From an uncultured cyanobacterium (GTDB taxonomy: Bacteria; Cyanobacteriota; Cyanobacteriia; Cyanobacteriales; Chroococcidiopsidaceae), in contig CAMIFA010000086.1 of NCBI GenBank assembly GCA_946221495.1, positions 1-21,427 on the forward strand: DNA of 21,427 nucleotides, written 5' to 3'. Every line of letters starts with the position of its first letter. Position 1 is the first letter of the stretch. Shown in pieces: positions 1 to 7,627 of this stretch. The notes beneath the pieces were generated by a model, which did not search any database, was not told where the DNA came from, and saw only the letters and a list, made by a program, of their open reading frames with translations. Position numbers and translations under genes: made by a program.

Positions 1-158
1 AAAATAAACTAAACTAGCAGCACTTCATATTTTATTTAATTGCAGTTTCTGATAAAAAGAATTTACTTTAATAATTTTTGGCTAATTTTTTGATGTAGAT
101 TATTAATTGGATTAATTGCTTTCCTATTTCTTAGATAAGCAACTCACTTTAGCCAATC
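1..158. other. AT-rich leader of first gene
   Basis: No open frame, hairpin or RNA gene was recognised here. The stretch is very AT-rich and must hold the promoter of the membrane-protein gene that starts at 159, but no convincing -35/-10 pair can be singled out. The usual strong AGGAG ribosome site is also absent directly before that ATG. Confidence 0.4.
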
Positions 159-1571
159 ATGTCGCAAAAATCACCTACAAAAACAACTCAAACCATCTGG
201 AGCCACTGGCTAGCAAAATTATTAGCAGTTGTTGCTTTAATCAACTTTTTTTTAGTGCTATTTGATTTAAGCTATATACCTTGGCGAGATTTCTATCTTC
301 AAGAAGTTCCCAGCCTGGTTAGGTTATATGATCCGATTAAAGGCATTAAACCACATCGAGAAACACAAAGGTATCTTCATAAAGTCAATCAACTGAAACA
401 GCAGCTTATCCAAACAGAGTTACAAACACCGCAGGTAGAAAACTCCTTGCAGGAATTACGTAATCTTAGTAACGAAATGATTGCAGATAATCCGTTTGCA
501 GGAGCAAATAAAAGCGGTACTTTAGAAAAGATTAAACATCAGATGCGCGATCGCGTTGGTAAAGAATCTGCTCGTGAAGCTTTTGCTACTTTTTGGAGTG
601 AAGCTTATCTGTCTCAAGCTGGTTGGCAACAAGAGATTAATTTCTTCAATACACATATTCAACCATTAATTCAGACTAATTATTATCGCAGTATCGGGAC
701 AAATGGCAAATTCATTGATAATTTTTGGCTAATAGACTTGCCGTTTGTAATTCTATTTGCTCTTAATTTTTTAATTAATTCTTTCTATATCAGTCGGGCA
801 ATTCCTGGGTTAACATGGCTAGAAGCAATGTTAAGGCGTTGGTACGACATTTTTCTGTTACTACCATTCTGGCGCTGGCTAAGAGTAGTTCCAGTAACAA
901 TTAATCTTTACCAAGCTGACTTAGTGAATCTCGATCCTATTCGGGCGCAAATCAATCGTGATTTTATTAATAATTTTGCCGAGGAACTTACAGAAGTTGT
1001 TGGTATTCGCTTAATTGATCAAGCTCAAGATTCAATTAAGCGTGGTGATGTTACCCGTTGGCTATTTAGACCTGAAACCCGCCGCCCGTATGTCAATATT
1101 AATAATACTGATGAAGTTAGTGCGATCGCTTCTCGCTTATTACAACTAACTGTTTATCAGGTTTTACCAAAAATCCAGCCGGATATAGAAGCTTTACTAC
1201 ATCACAACATTAAAACTATTTTTAATCAATCTCCCATTTATAAACAGATTCAAAATGTGCCAGGTGTGGGTCATTTACCTAATCAGTTAGCTGAGAATAT
1301 AGCTAAAGATTTATCTGAGACACTTTATAGTACATTGACAACTATTTTAGAAGATCCTGTAGCTGCTCAACTCTCAGATCGCCTGATGCAAAACTTTAGT
1401 AAAACTTTAGAAGCAGAAGTACAACAGCAGCATAACGTTCAAGAAATTCAATCTTTAATTGTAGATTTGCTAGAGGAAATCAAAATTAACTATGTCAAAA
1501 ATATTGCAGAGAATGGTGTTGAAAAAACTTTAGATGAATCTCAGCAAATCCGCAAAATTGTACGTCATTAA
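159..1571 (+). CDS. Conserved cyanobacterial membrane protein of unknown function
   Basis: A 470-residue protein that I do not recognise as a named family. Two hydrophobic stretches are visible: about residues 18-40 (LAVVALINFFLVLFDLSYIP) and about 190-212, followed by a further hydrophobic, Trp/Arg-rich patch to about residue 250. Between them lies a polar, Gln/Glu-rich helical part (about 60-180), and after them a long soluble tail (about 255-470) rich in Gln, Asn, Glu and Leu that looks alpha-helical. The likely design is an inner- or thylakoid-membrane protein with a large loop and a C-terminal soluble domain. It contains two HIP1 octamers, so its base composition is native. It is convergent with the Mn catalase gene across a shared terminator. 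No catalytic motif was found. Function unknown; coding status is very likely because of length and codon use. Confidence 0.8.
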   Translation: MSQKSPTKTTQTIWSHWLAKLLAVVALINFFLVLFDLSYIPWRDFYLQEVPSLVRLYDPIKGIKPHRETQRYLHKVNQLKQQLIQTELQTPQVENSLQELRNLSNEMIADNPFAGANKSGTLEKIKHQMRDRVGKESAREAFATFWSEAYLSQAGWQQEINFFNTHIQPLIQTNYYRSIGTNGKFIDNFWLIDLPFVILFALNFLINSFYISRAIPGLTWLEAMLRRWYDIFLLLPFWRWLRVVPVTINLYQADLVNLDPIRAQINRDFINNFAEELTEVVGIRLIDQAQDSIKRGDVTRWLFRPETRRPYVNINNTDEVSAIASRLLQLTVYQVLPKIQPDIEALLHHNIKTIFNQSPIYKQIQNVPGVGHLPNQLAENIAKDLSETLYSTLTTILEDPVAAQLSDRLMQNFSKTLEAEVQQQHNVQEIQSLIVDLLEEIKINYVKNIAENGVEKTLDESQQIRKIVRH

Positions 1572-1578
1572 AAGGAAA

Positions 1579-1606
1579 AAGGCAAAAGATAATTACCTTT
1601 TGCCTT
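1579..1606. terminator. Bidirectional intrinsic terminator
   Basis: Perfect inverted repeat with 10-bp arms (AAGGCAAAAG / CTTTTGCCTT) and an 8-nt loop. It lies between the convergent membrane-protein and Mn catalase genes. Read on the minus strand, the stem is followed by a T-rich tract (TTTTTCCTTTT), so it should stop the catalase transcript well; the plus-strand tract is weaker. Confidence 0.8.
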
Positions 1607-1643
1607 CTACACAGTCTTTAAACTCTATAACAATTTGAACAAG

Positions 1644-2585
1644 CTACTCATGACCACCAGGGGTTATCTTATCAATCACTTCAACTACGCGGTCAACAAT
1701 ATTAGGTTCACCTGTAGCAACCTGACTAGCTTGGGGTGTTTTGGCTGTACCGTGCAATCGTGGATCGGGCTGCGGTGGGTTCGGTTCTGGACCTAGCGGC
1801 TGAGGATTAGCCACATACTCAAATTCACCTTTGCCGTCTATTGAACGACCTTTTGCCCATCGTCCTTGAGCGCTTTCTTGACCTTCAGAGTGGTTCCAGA
1901 ACTGATAGGCATTCTCGTTCTTCCCATATTCATGTGCGATCTTAGGAACAACAGTTTCCTCAAATCCTTCACTTTGCAAATCTTCAATTGCCGCTAGCCA
2001 CTGGTTTTGGTGCATGGTATCGCGGGCGATCATGAAACTGAGGTGATCTTTCACTCCTGGATCGTTTGTCATCTCATACAACCGTACAGCCTGCATGAGA
2101 CCCTGAGACTCAGCGTGGAGATTAGAACGGAAGTCTGCTAATAAGTTACCACTGGCAACGATAAAGCGACCATTCCAGGGGAAGCCTACACTATCAGCTG
2201 GCATCGCACCCAAACCTGAAACAATTCCGTGTTGGGGGTTCATAGCCGCCGCAATCACGTCACGGGGGTTAGTACCTCCCATCACCGCACCGACTACGGG
2301 ATCTTTTGCACCATCTTCTTGCATTTTGATTGGTGCTTTATCTAGGAGATGTGCGATCATCGTGGCTAGCATCTCGACGTGACCGATTTCTTCAGTACCG
2401 ATATCCAGAAGCATATCACGGTATTTCGCAGGTCCCCGGCAGTTCCAACCTTGAAATAGATACTGCATCATTACGGTCATTTCGCCAAATGAACCGCCGA
2501 TTAATTCTTGCATCTTTTTGGCGTAGACCGGATCGGGGTTCTGCGGTGGCGTGAAATACTGTAGGGGCTTCTTGTGATAAAACAT
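1644..2585 (-). CDS. Manganese catalase
   Basis: A 313-residue non-haem manganese catalase that disproportionates hydrogen peroxide at a dinuclear Mn centre. The ferritin-like four-helix ligand set is visible with family spacing: Glu35 (GSFGEMTVMMQY), Glu66 and His69 (GTEEIGHVEM), Glu159 (NLHAESQG) and His192 (RDTMHQNQW). The length is slightly above the short bacterial forms because of a Pro-rich C-terminal tail (about 255-313), which in this family wraps a neighbouring subunit. The ATG is preceded by AGGAGA at a good distance. It is a single-gene unit ended by the terminator at 1579-1606. The neighbouring stress genes suggest a role in peroxide or desiccation tolerance (inference). Confident in the family. 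Confidence 0.96.
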   Translation of the reverse strand: MFYHKKPLQYFTPPQNPDPVYAKKMQELIGGSFGEMTVMMQYLFQGWNCRGPAKYRDMLLDIGTEEIGHVEMLATMIAHLLDKAPIKMQEDGAKDPVVGAVMGGTNPRDVIAAAMNPQHGIVSGLGAMPADSVGFPWNGRFIVASGNLLADFRSNLHAESQGLMQAVRLYEMTNDPGVKDHLSFMIARDTMHQNQWLAAIEDLQSEGFEETVVPKIAHEYGKNENAYQFWNHSEGQESAQGRWAKGRSIDGKGEFEYVANPQPLGPEPNPPQPDPRLHGTAKTPQASQVATGEPNIVDRVVEVIDKITPGGHE

Positions 2586-2892
2586 TCAAATCTCCTTGAT
2601 TTGACTTGGCATTAGAAAGTGGAAGACGTACAATAAAGACGCTTCTGAGGATTGATTAAAACCCTGATACTTGGATATTTGTACCGCTTATTTCTTCTAG
2701 GTAACTACGCAAATTTTTGATTTACATCAGCCAGTGGGAGGACAATAGAATATCCAGTTGGTATAGGTATTTGTTCTCAAAAATTATGGGCTATTGGCTG
2801 CAACAATAAAATGTATCTAGCTCTATAACAATGTGGAATTATTTAGGCGATCGCTTCTTGTGTGGGTTTAGGGCGATCGCGTCATTTTTGAT

Positions 2893-3025
2893 AATAATTA
2901 GGCAGAAAATGAGTATTAAAATTTTCTATAACTATTTAATTGATTACAGTACCAATTATTAGGGCTGTTATCATACATAGAATTTACTAAAAATTATTTG
3001 AGTTTTCTTACTCAAAAGCAGTCTG
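2893..3025. repeat. Imperfect direct repeat, left copy, flanking the TA module
   Basis: This stretch aligns by eye with about 3994-4112. Shared blocks in the same order are AATAAT, AGAAAAT, TCTATAA or ACTATAA, TATCAATT or ACCAATT, ATCAT, ATTTGAGT and CTTACTCAAAAGCA. Both copies end in a small hairpin TTTGAGT/ACTCAAA (2997-3016 here). The left copy has about 15-20 extra bases before the hairpin. No open frame lies inside. Both copies have a HIP1 site a short distance upstream. Confidence 0.6.
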
Positions 3026-3139
3026 TCAAGAAAAAATTAAACTAACAGCATTAGCCGACGCAAATAGCGCCCAAACTTAAACCAATAATTTCTCGTTGTT
3101 CGGCTCAAAAGTCATGTTCGGCTTCATTAAACTGAGAAA

Positions 3140-3152
3140 CATATCAGATATG
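3140..3152. promoter_or_regulatory. Putative TA operator overlapping the promoter
   Basis: Perfect inverted repeat CATATC-A-GATATG followed directly by TATAAAA. It sits 12 bases before the toxin start codon and overlaps a plausible -10 box. An operator of this kind, bound by the HigA-type antitoxin for autorepression, is usual in such modules; binding here is inference. There is no Shine-Dalgarno sequence between this site and the toxin ATG, so a very short leader is likely. Confidence 0.45.
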
Positions 3153-3163
3153 ATATAAAAACT

Positions 3164-3505
3164 ATGAGTGATAAGGATAAACCCTTAGTTTGGCTGCATG
3201 GTGAGGTCAAAACTCCGCCTTTTAGTCAAGAGGTGCGTGTAGAAGTTGGCGTATTGCTCAGACGATTGCAGCAAGGTGAAAACCTTGAAATGCCACACTC
3301 AAGATCAATGCCTAGTATCGGATCGCGTTGCCATGAGTTACGGGTTCGGGATATAGATCAAAATTGGCGGCTCATATACAGAATTGATGACGACGCAATC
3401 TTGATTGTTGAGGTGTTCAATAAAACCACTAGAGCTACTCCCAACAATATTATTGAGAATTGTAAAAAGCGGTTGAGTAAATATGATATTGATAGTCAGG
3501 AATAG
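3164..3505 (+). CDS. RelE/HigB-family toxin (Gp49-like)
   Basis: A 113-residue protein of the HigB/phage Gp49-like branch of the RelE superfamily, which are ribosome-dependent mRNA endonucleases. The characteristic core is present: a basic stretch with CHELRVRDIDQNWRLIYRID (about 58-77), then a beta strand (DAILIVEVFNKTTRAT) and a basic C-terminal helix (ENCKKRLSKYD). The usual order for HigBA, toxin first and antitoxin second, is kept, and the antitoxin ATG begins 5 bases after the toxin stop codon, so the two are co-transcribed and probably translationally linked. The product is expected to inhibit translation when not bound by its partner. No truncation is visible. Confidence 0.88.
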   Translation: MSDKDKPLVWLHGEVKTPPFSQEVRVEVGVLLRRLQQGENLEMPHSRSMPSIGSRCHELRVRDIDQNWRLIYRIDDDAILIVEVFNKTTRATPNNIIENCKKRLSKYDIDSQE

Positions 3506-3510
3506 ATTTT

Positions 3511-3825
3511 ATGGAGCAAGCTAAAAGACAACGTTTAGAGGCTAAAGGCTGGAAAGTTGGAACGGTTTCAGAGTTCCTAGAATTGGCGCAAGAGGAAAGT
3601 GCCTTAATTGAAATTAAATTAGCACTCAGCCGCAGTCTGAAAGAGAGGCGACAAGGACTAATGACACAGGCTGAACTAGCAGATAAGATTCAATCAAGCC
3701 AACCGCATATTGCGAAAGCTGAAAACGGTGATTCCTCAGTTTCCATTGAATTGTTGATCCTCGCGATGTTGGCTACAGGAGCAACACCTCAAGAGATCGG
3801 AAGAGTGATTGCTAATGCAGGGTAG
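3511..3825 (+). CDS. HigA-type XRE-family antitoxin
   Basis: A 104-residue antitoxin with a Cro/C1-type helix-turn-helix at about residues 50-90 (MTQAELADKIQSSQPHIAKA), where the recognition helix is SQPHIAKAENG. The N-terminal half is charged and helical and probably contacts the toxin. It should neutralise the preceding HigB-like toxin and repress the shared promoter, perhaps through the inverted repeat at 3140-3152. The start codon lies 5 bases after the toxin stop; no strong AGGAG precedes it, which fits coupling to toxin translation. Family assignment is firm; the partner specificity is inferred from adjacency. Confidence 0.88.
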   Translation: MEQAKRQRLEAKGWKVGTVSEFLELAQEESALIEIKLALSRSLKERRQGLMTQAELADKIQSSQPHIAKAENGDSSVSIELLILAMLATGATPQEIGRVIANAG

Positions 3826-4166
3826 ATGCTCGTAATGATTTTGAGTAAGACTATTGCTGAAATCGAAGCATAGTAAACTTAATTTACTCAAGCATTTAGC
3901 ATAGGAATCTTCTCAAATTAGAGCAAATATAAATTGCTTGCAGGGGTGCGATCGCGCTAATCTTTATGGGAAAAGTATGTACAAGCTATAAGTAATAATC
4001 AAGTAGAAAATAAGTTATGAAATTTACTATAATTATCTAATTTATTGCTGTATCAATTGTTATAGCTATCATCAAAAGTATTTGAGTTATTCTTACTCAA
4101 AAGCAAGTTGTAATAAAATATAACTCTATAATTCAAAGTGTAACATTCAAGAGAAGTGTAATAAGA
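3826..4166. other. Intergenic region after the TA module
   Basis: 341 bases with no supportable gene. It holds an inverted repeat TTGAGTAA (about 3842) / TTACTCAA (about 3884) that could end the TA transcript, one HIP1 site near 3948, and the right copy of the direct repeat (about 3994-4112). A 15-codon frame starting at 3826 directly after the antitoxin stop is too short to call. Confidence 0.5.
3994..4112. repeat. Imperfect direct repeat, right copy, flanking the TA module
   Basis: Partner of the copy at about 2893-3025, in the same orientation. The ending hairpin TTTGAGT/ACTCAAA lies at 4081-4101 and is followed, as in the other copy, by AGCA. Divergence between copies is substantial, so any duplication or insertion that produced them is not recent. 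Confidence 0.6.
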
Positions 4167-4583
4167 CTAGTGACGGCAACCACTCAACGCCCAACCTCTT
4201 TGCAAAAAACAACCTCTGAAACGCTCTTGTATGTTTTCGATCACTCCGGAAATGCGATACCCTCTACGGTTAAGCAGTTTCAACATTGGTAGATTATCGC
4301 ATTCTGTCGAGGTAAAGAGTTTGTCGCCGTCGCAGATACCTTCAACGTACTTTACCAGTTCGGTTGCAAAACCTCGCCTACGGAACTTTGGATTGACGCA
4401 AAGAAATTGAATGAAAGGCTTTAAATAGAAAGAGTGATTATAAACGATATAGGCTATGGCTTGCTGCTCTTCAACTGCAACAAAGCATTCGCCCCGTTCC
4501 ACTTCCGCGCTCCGTTTACCAGCGAAAATATCAAAAGAGTCTATCGCTCCCAAGTCACTTAAAGTTGCTTCTCTAATTCTCAC
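4167..4583 (-). CDS. GNAT-family N-acetyltransferase
   Basis: A 138-residue protein with the single-domain GNAT fold. It opens with the typical beta1-alpha1 (MRIREATLSDLGAIDSFD). The acetyl-CoA pyrophosphate loop, motif A, is clear at about residues 84-98: FLCVNPKFRRRGFATELV with the R-x-x-G-x-A signature. It is followed by the second half-motif in which a residue near LLNRRGYRISG closes the domain. The substrate cannot be told from sequence; small GNATs of this size acetylate amino groups of proteins, antibiotics or metabolites. It is monocistronic: the upstream cupin has its own terminator at 4626-4661 and the downstream region is noncoding. No strong ribosome site precedes the ATG. Confidence 0.85.
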   Translation of the reverse strand: MRIREATLSDLGAIDSFDIFAGKRSAEVERGECFVAVEEQQAIAYIVYNHSFYLKPFIQFLCVNPKFRRRGFATELVKYVEGICDGDKLFTSTECDNLPMLKLLNRRGYRISGVIENIQERFRGCFLQRGWALSGCRH

Positions 4584-4625
4584 TACAACTTCTTACCTTT
4601 GCCTGTGTAATTTGATATTTACAAC

Positions 4626-4661
4626 AAATCCCTCTAACTTTTATCAAGAATAGAGGGATTT
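4626..4661 (-). terminator. Intrinsic terminator after the cupin gene
   Basis: Perfect 11-bp inverted repeat AAATCCCTCTA / TAGAGGGATTT with a 14-nt loop. It lies directly downstream of the minus-strand cupin gene. On that strand the stem is followed by TTTGTTGTAAAT. It would close the long minus-strand stress cluster. Confidence 0.75.
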
Positions 4662-4684
4662 AAAAAAGTTGAAACTACACTTGT

Positions 4685-5026
4685 TTACTCATCATCGCGT
4701 CCGTGAACTTGGGAAGGTGGGCTAGTTGCTTCAACTGCTGTGAACGATTCCAAGATTTTATAGGTGTGGGATGCACCTTTAGGAACCATCCAAGAGTCAC
4801 CAGGTTCTAGTAAAATCATTTGTCCTTCTAGGTGTAACTCTGCCTTACCTTTAATTACATATCCCACTGTTTCATATTCACGAGCAGTAGGAGGCTTAGG
4901 CTCGTCTGGTTGCTCATCTTCCCACAAACGCATTGAAACAGTTTTACCTGTTGCTAGGTACTTTTGACCCATTTGACCCTTTGGCGAATGGGCAGAGCTA
5001 ACCTTCATCACAGTTGTATCACTCAT
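4685..5026 (-). CDS. Small single-domain cupin protein
   Basis: A 113-residue cupin. The longer frame to 5047 is less likely because AGGAGA lies just before the internal ATG at 5026 (MSDTTVMKV). The double-stranded beta-helix is complete: first motif region TAREYETVGYVIKGKAELHLEG (here given only in part: GYVIKGKAEL, about 60-69), second motif PGDSWMVPKGASHTYKI (about 80-96). The usual first motif GX5HXH is degenerate: the His positions are replaced, so metal binding is doubtful except for the His in ASHTYK. It follows the split dehydrogenase by 39 bases and is probably the last gene of that transcript. Its substrate is unknown; small cupins often bind sugars or act as isomerases or sensors. 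Confidence 0.85.
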   Translation of the reverse strand: MSDTTVMKVSSAHSPKGQMGQKYLATGKTVSMRLWEDEQPDEPKPPTAREYETVGYVIKGKAELHLEGQMILLEPGDSWMVPKGASHTYKILESFTAVEATSPPSQVHGRDDE

Positions 5027-5065
5027 ATTAATCTCCTTGATTCTCAAATACTTTACTGATAGCCT

Positions 5066-6049
5066 TTACCTACTTGGTAACAGTTCAACTTTGACCCATC
5101 CGGGTTGTCTTTGGTCAAATGCTTTGTAAGCTTCAATTGCAGACATCAGTGGTTCTTGTTGTGTAAGAATCTCCTCTGGGTCAATAGAACCGCTTTCAAC
5201 CATATCTACTAACATCGGGATGTATTTGCGATGGTTACAGTTACCCATATTAATTGTCAGGTTCTTATTCATTGCCATCCCCAAGGGAAAGAATTGATGT
5301 GTTGGGGGATAAACACCAATAATAGACAGAGTTCCAGCCTTTGCCAGCGCTTGAACTGCCCACATTAACGCTTGAGATGGGGCATTGCCAGGATGCCAAT
5401 TGCCGCCTTGAGGGTTTGTTTTGGGGGCAATTTGTTGTAATTCTTGTTCAAATTGTTGTGCTTGCTGCTGTGCTTGTTGGGCTGCGGGACCGCTATCAGG
5501 TTTATTAGAATCAACACCAACGGCCTCAATTACCCGATCAACACCAATACCACCTGTAAGACTTTGGATCGCTTCAACTGGATCTTCAGCATTAAAATCA
5601 ATCACTTCCGCACCTTGAGCGCGTGCCATTTCTAGACGGGACTCAATTGTATCGATAGCTAAAATTCGACCAGCACCAAGAATTTGAGCGCTCTTGATCG
5701 CAAATAACCCCACCGGACCACAGCCAAATACTGCTACCGTATCACCAGGCGTGATTTCGGCTAACTCAGCTCCAAAATAAGCTGTCGGAAAAATATCAGA
5801 TAGTAATATTGCTTGAGCGTCGGTTACACCTTGGGGGAGCTTAACTAACCCCACATTCGCATAAGGAATCCGCGCTCTTTCAGCTTGCAATCCGCTAAAA
5901 CCTCCGCTTGCTTCTGGTCCACCAAAAAAGGCAGTCCCCGCACTCGCACCATTTGGGTTGGCAACATCACATTGAGCATAGTAGCCACTACGACAGTAAG
6001 AACAGGAACCACAGCCGATTGTCGAGGGAACAACTACGCGAGCCCTCAC
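5066..6049 (-). CDS. C-terminal part of split zinc dehydrogenase, possibly reinitiated
   Basis: An open frame of about 327 residues that could be translated on its own. The best start is GTG at 6049, whose last bases form GTGA with the stop of the upstream part. AAAGGAGG ends 7 bases before this GTG, an ideal ribosome site, and it lies inside the inserted 29 bases. A TTG at 6055 is in frame but only one base from that site. The product would lack the catalytic-zinc half of the GroES-like domain but keep the four structural cysteines, the Rossmann NAD domain (VAVFGCGPVGLFAIK) and the C-terminal substrate region. Activity would require association with the 87-residue N-terminal piece. Whether this happens is unknown. 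Confidence 0.5.
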   Translation of the reverse strand: MRARVVVPSTIGCGSCSYCRSGYYAQCDVANPNGASAGTAFFGGPEASGGFSGLQAERARIPYANVGLVKLPQGVTDAQAILLSDIFPTAYFGAELAEITPGDTVAVFGCGPVGLFAIKSAQILGAGRILAIDTIESRLEMARAQGAEVIDFNAEDPVEAIQSLTGGIGVDRVIEAVGVDSNKPDSGPAAQQAQQQAQQFEQELQQIAPKTNPQGGNWHPGNAPSQALMWAVQALAKAGTLSIIGVYPPTHQFFPLGMAMNKNLTINMGNCNHRKYIPMLVDMVESGSIDPEEILTQQEPLMSAIEAYKAFDQRQPGWVKVELLPSR

Positions 6050-6069
6050 GGGCAAGCCTCCTTTGGGGC
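6041..6069 (-). repeat. 29-bp small insertion element inside a HIP1 site
   Basis: Compared with the paralogues, which read GGCGATCGCGT across this codon pair, the minus strand here reads GGCGAT, then 29 extra bases, then CGCGTAG. Taking the insert out restores both the HIP1 octamer and the reading frame. The insert contains a small hairpin GCCC-gtga-GGGC and the sequence AAAGGAGG. It resembles in size and target the small dispersed repeats known from Nostoc-type genomes; membership of a repeat family cannot be tested within this window because I found no second copy. Confidence 0.7.
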
Positions 6070-6365
6070 ATCGCCCACTCTCAAATTCCGCACATTGGGT
6101 CCAATTTCCTCAACTATGCCAACGCCTTCATGCCCTAAAATTGTCCCTGGCTTCATTCCTGTGAACGTACCCCGGATCATGTGTAAATCTGTGCCACAAA
6201 TGGCGCTAGCGGTAAGGCGAATAATTGCGTCGGTTGGCTCCTGAATCTTCGGATCGGGTACATCATCTAGGCGAATATCACCGACTCCATGAAAAACTAC
6301 AGCTTTCATTTTTTACTCCTTGAATTGCTAATTAAAAGCGGTGTAATAAGGCGCGATCACATTAG

Positions 6366-7604
6366 CTAACTTACGACACTACGCTGTTGTCGCCAGACTG
6401 GTTTTGTTAGTGGTAGCTCGATTTTTCGATTAGTCCTAGCAGCTTCGTAAATCGCACTCATCAACTTCACATCCTGTAAGCCTTCTTGCCCAGGTGTTTT
6501 CGGCTGTTTGTTCTCCATCACACACTCCGACAAGTGATCCATTTCTAGAGCAAACTGATTCCTTTCTTGAATTATTCGTTCTTCCGTTGCGTCTTTCCTA
6601 CCAATCAGCAGGCGATGTTTGTAGTAATCAGTCGCTGGATCTAGTTCCAGATATGCTTTGTCACCAAATACGCGATACCGCTTAACATCCGCGTAGCCGT
6701 AGCTTGAGGTGCAGTTAGCAAGTACACCGCTAGGAAAACGTAGCATGAAGTTTACATTTTCCTCGACTTCCCGGAAGCGAGGATCGCCAGGAGTGCTGTA
6801 GATCATGGCGCTAATTTCTATAGGTTCCTCACCAGTAATGTAACGAGCAGCCTGTAAGCTATAAATGCCAATATCTACTAGGGAACCACCGCCAGCTAGT
6901 TTTTTATCCATCCGCCAGCGATCAGCAGGATCAAAAGGGTCAAGATTACGTCCGTGATCGGCAACGATCGCCTTTAGTTTCCCTAACTCACCTTTTTGAG
7001 CAATTTGAATCGCTGCCTGGTTAAAAGGTTCATATTGAGCGCGGTAGGCAATCATTAACTTCCGATTAGCTTGATTGCAAGCATCAATCATGGCTTGACA
7101 TTCTGCCACTGTGTTCGCCATCGGTTTTTCGCACATAATATGCTTGCCAGCCTGTGCGCCGCGAATAGTGTATTCAGCGTGCATTGAGTTGGGCAGAATT
7201 ATGTAGATGATGTCTACTTCCGGGTGATCGCGGATGGTGTTGTAATTTTGGTAGTTGTAAATATTTTCTGGGTTAACACCATATTGCTGTGCTAAACGTT
7301 GAGCTTTAGGGCGATCGCCACTTACAAATGCCACCAGTTTTGATTTTTTACACTCACCAAACGATGGCATAATTTGTTCTGTGGCAAACTTACCTAAACC
7401 CACAACCGCCCAACCAAGCTTTTTTTCAGGGGGTAAAGCGGGTTCTTTAGTAGGTGGAGGCGCTGCTTGAGCTATACGAGTTGGGTTGGCTGTGCCGCCA
7501 ATTCCAGCAACACTTAGTCCTAATATTCCTAACCCTGCTTTATTCAATAGCTGGCGGCGGCTAAGTTCATTTCTCACTCGCTCAAACAGATTATTGTCTT
7601 CCAC
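6366..7604 (-). CDS. Tat-exported Gfo/Idh/MocA oxidoreductase, GFOR-like
   Basis: A 412-residue NAD(P)-dependent oxidoreductase. It begins with a twin-arginine signal: charged n-region, LSRRQLL at 14-20, a hydrophobic segment (GLGILGLSVAGIGG) and a likely cut near AQA-A (about 45-48). The Rossmann loop is VVGLGKFA (67-74), the family motif CEKP is at 158-161, and GGGSLVDIGIYS (238-249) supplies the Asp244 and Tyr248 seen in the glucose-fructose oxidoreductase branch. In that enzyme the cofactor stays tightly bound and sugar oxidation is coupled to reduction in the periplasm; the true substrate here is unknown. The start is GTG with GGGAG 6 bases upstream. The yellow-type gene ends 23 bases upstream and the split dehydrogenase begins 56 bases downstream, so an operon is likely. 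Confidence 0.88.
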   Translation of the reverse strand: MEDNNLFERVRNELSRRQLLNKAGLGILGLSVAGIGGTANPTRIAQAAPPPTKEPALPPEKKLGWAVVGLGKFATEQIMPSFGECKKSKLVAFVSGDRPKAQRLAQQYGVNPENIYNYQNYNTIRDHPEVDIIYIILPNSMHAEYTIRGAQAGKHIMCEKPMANTVAECQAMIDACNQANRKLMIAYRAQYEPFNQAAIQIAQKGELGKLKAIVADHGRNLDPFDPADRWRMDKKLAGGGSLVDIGIYSLQAARYITGEEPIEISAMIYSTPGDPRFREVEENVNFMLRFPSGVLANCTSSYGYADVKRYRVFGDKAYLELDPATDYYKHRLLIGRKDATEERIIQERNQFALEMDHLSECVMENKQPKTPGQEGLQDVKLMSAIYEAARTNRKIELPLTKPVWRQQRSVVS

Positions 7605-7627
7605 TCCTCACTCCCAGCTTTAATTAG

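Larger units (their letters stand above)
2586..3163. other. Intergenic region between Mn catalase and toxin-antitoxin pair
   Basis: 578 bases without a supportable gene. It holds the divergent promoter regions of the Mn catalase (-) and the toxin-antitoxin pair (+), two HIP1 octamers near 2847 and 2873, the left copy of an imperfect direct repeat (about 2893-3025), and a small inverted repeat directly before the toxin gene. A short direct repeat GTTCGGCT also occurs at about 3098 and 3117. Confidence 0.6.
5066..6309 (-). pseudogene. Zinc-dependent alcohol dehydrogenase gene split by a 29-bp insertion
   Basis: A medium-chain dehydrogenase/reductase gene homologous to the two intact copies at 8960 and 10241. 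The first frame (6046-6309, 87 residues) holds the catalytic zinc ligands Cys38 (SAICGTDLH) and His60-Glu61 (GHEG), then runs normally to Gly79-Asp80 and goes out of frame (APKEACP, stop). The second frame resumes exactly at the expected VVVPSTIGCGSCSYC and holds the structural zinc cysteines, the NAD-binding GCGPVG loop and the C-terminal domain. The break is caused by 29 extra bases at 6041-6069. Start ATG 6309 has AAGGAG at good distance. It also has a Gln-rich helical insert (AAQQAQQQAQQFEQELQQ) absent from the paralogues. Either a pseudogene or a two-part protein; sequencing error is unlikely because the extra bases form a discrete block at a HIP1 site. Confidence 0.85.

Noticed and set aside
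3826..3873. 15-codon frame directly after the antitoxin stop
   Set aside because: Too short, no ribosome site, no similarity I can name; could be a decayed end of something but cannot be supported.
5885..6244. Plus-strand open frames opposite the split dehydrogenase
   Set aside because: They are antisense to a clear zinc dehydrogenase with all motifs, and contain no domain of their own.
6046..6309. Programmed frameshift as the explanation for the split dehydrogenase
   Set aside because: There is no slippery site; 29 discrete extra bases explain the break, and joining the frames by slippage would still leave about ten foreign residues in the domain.
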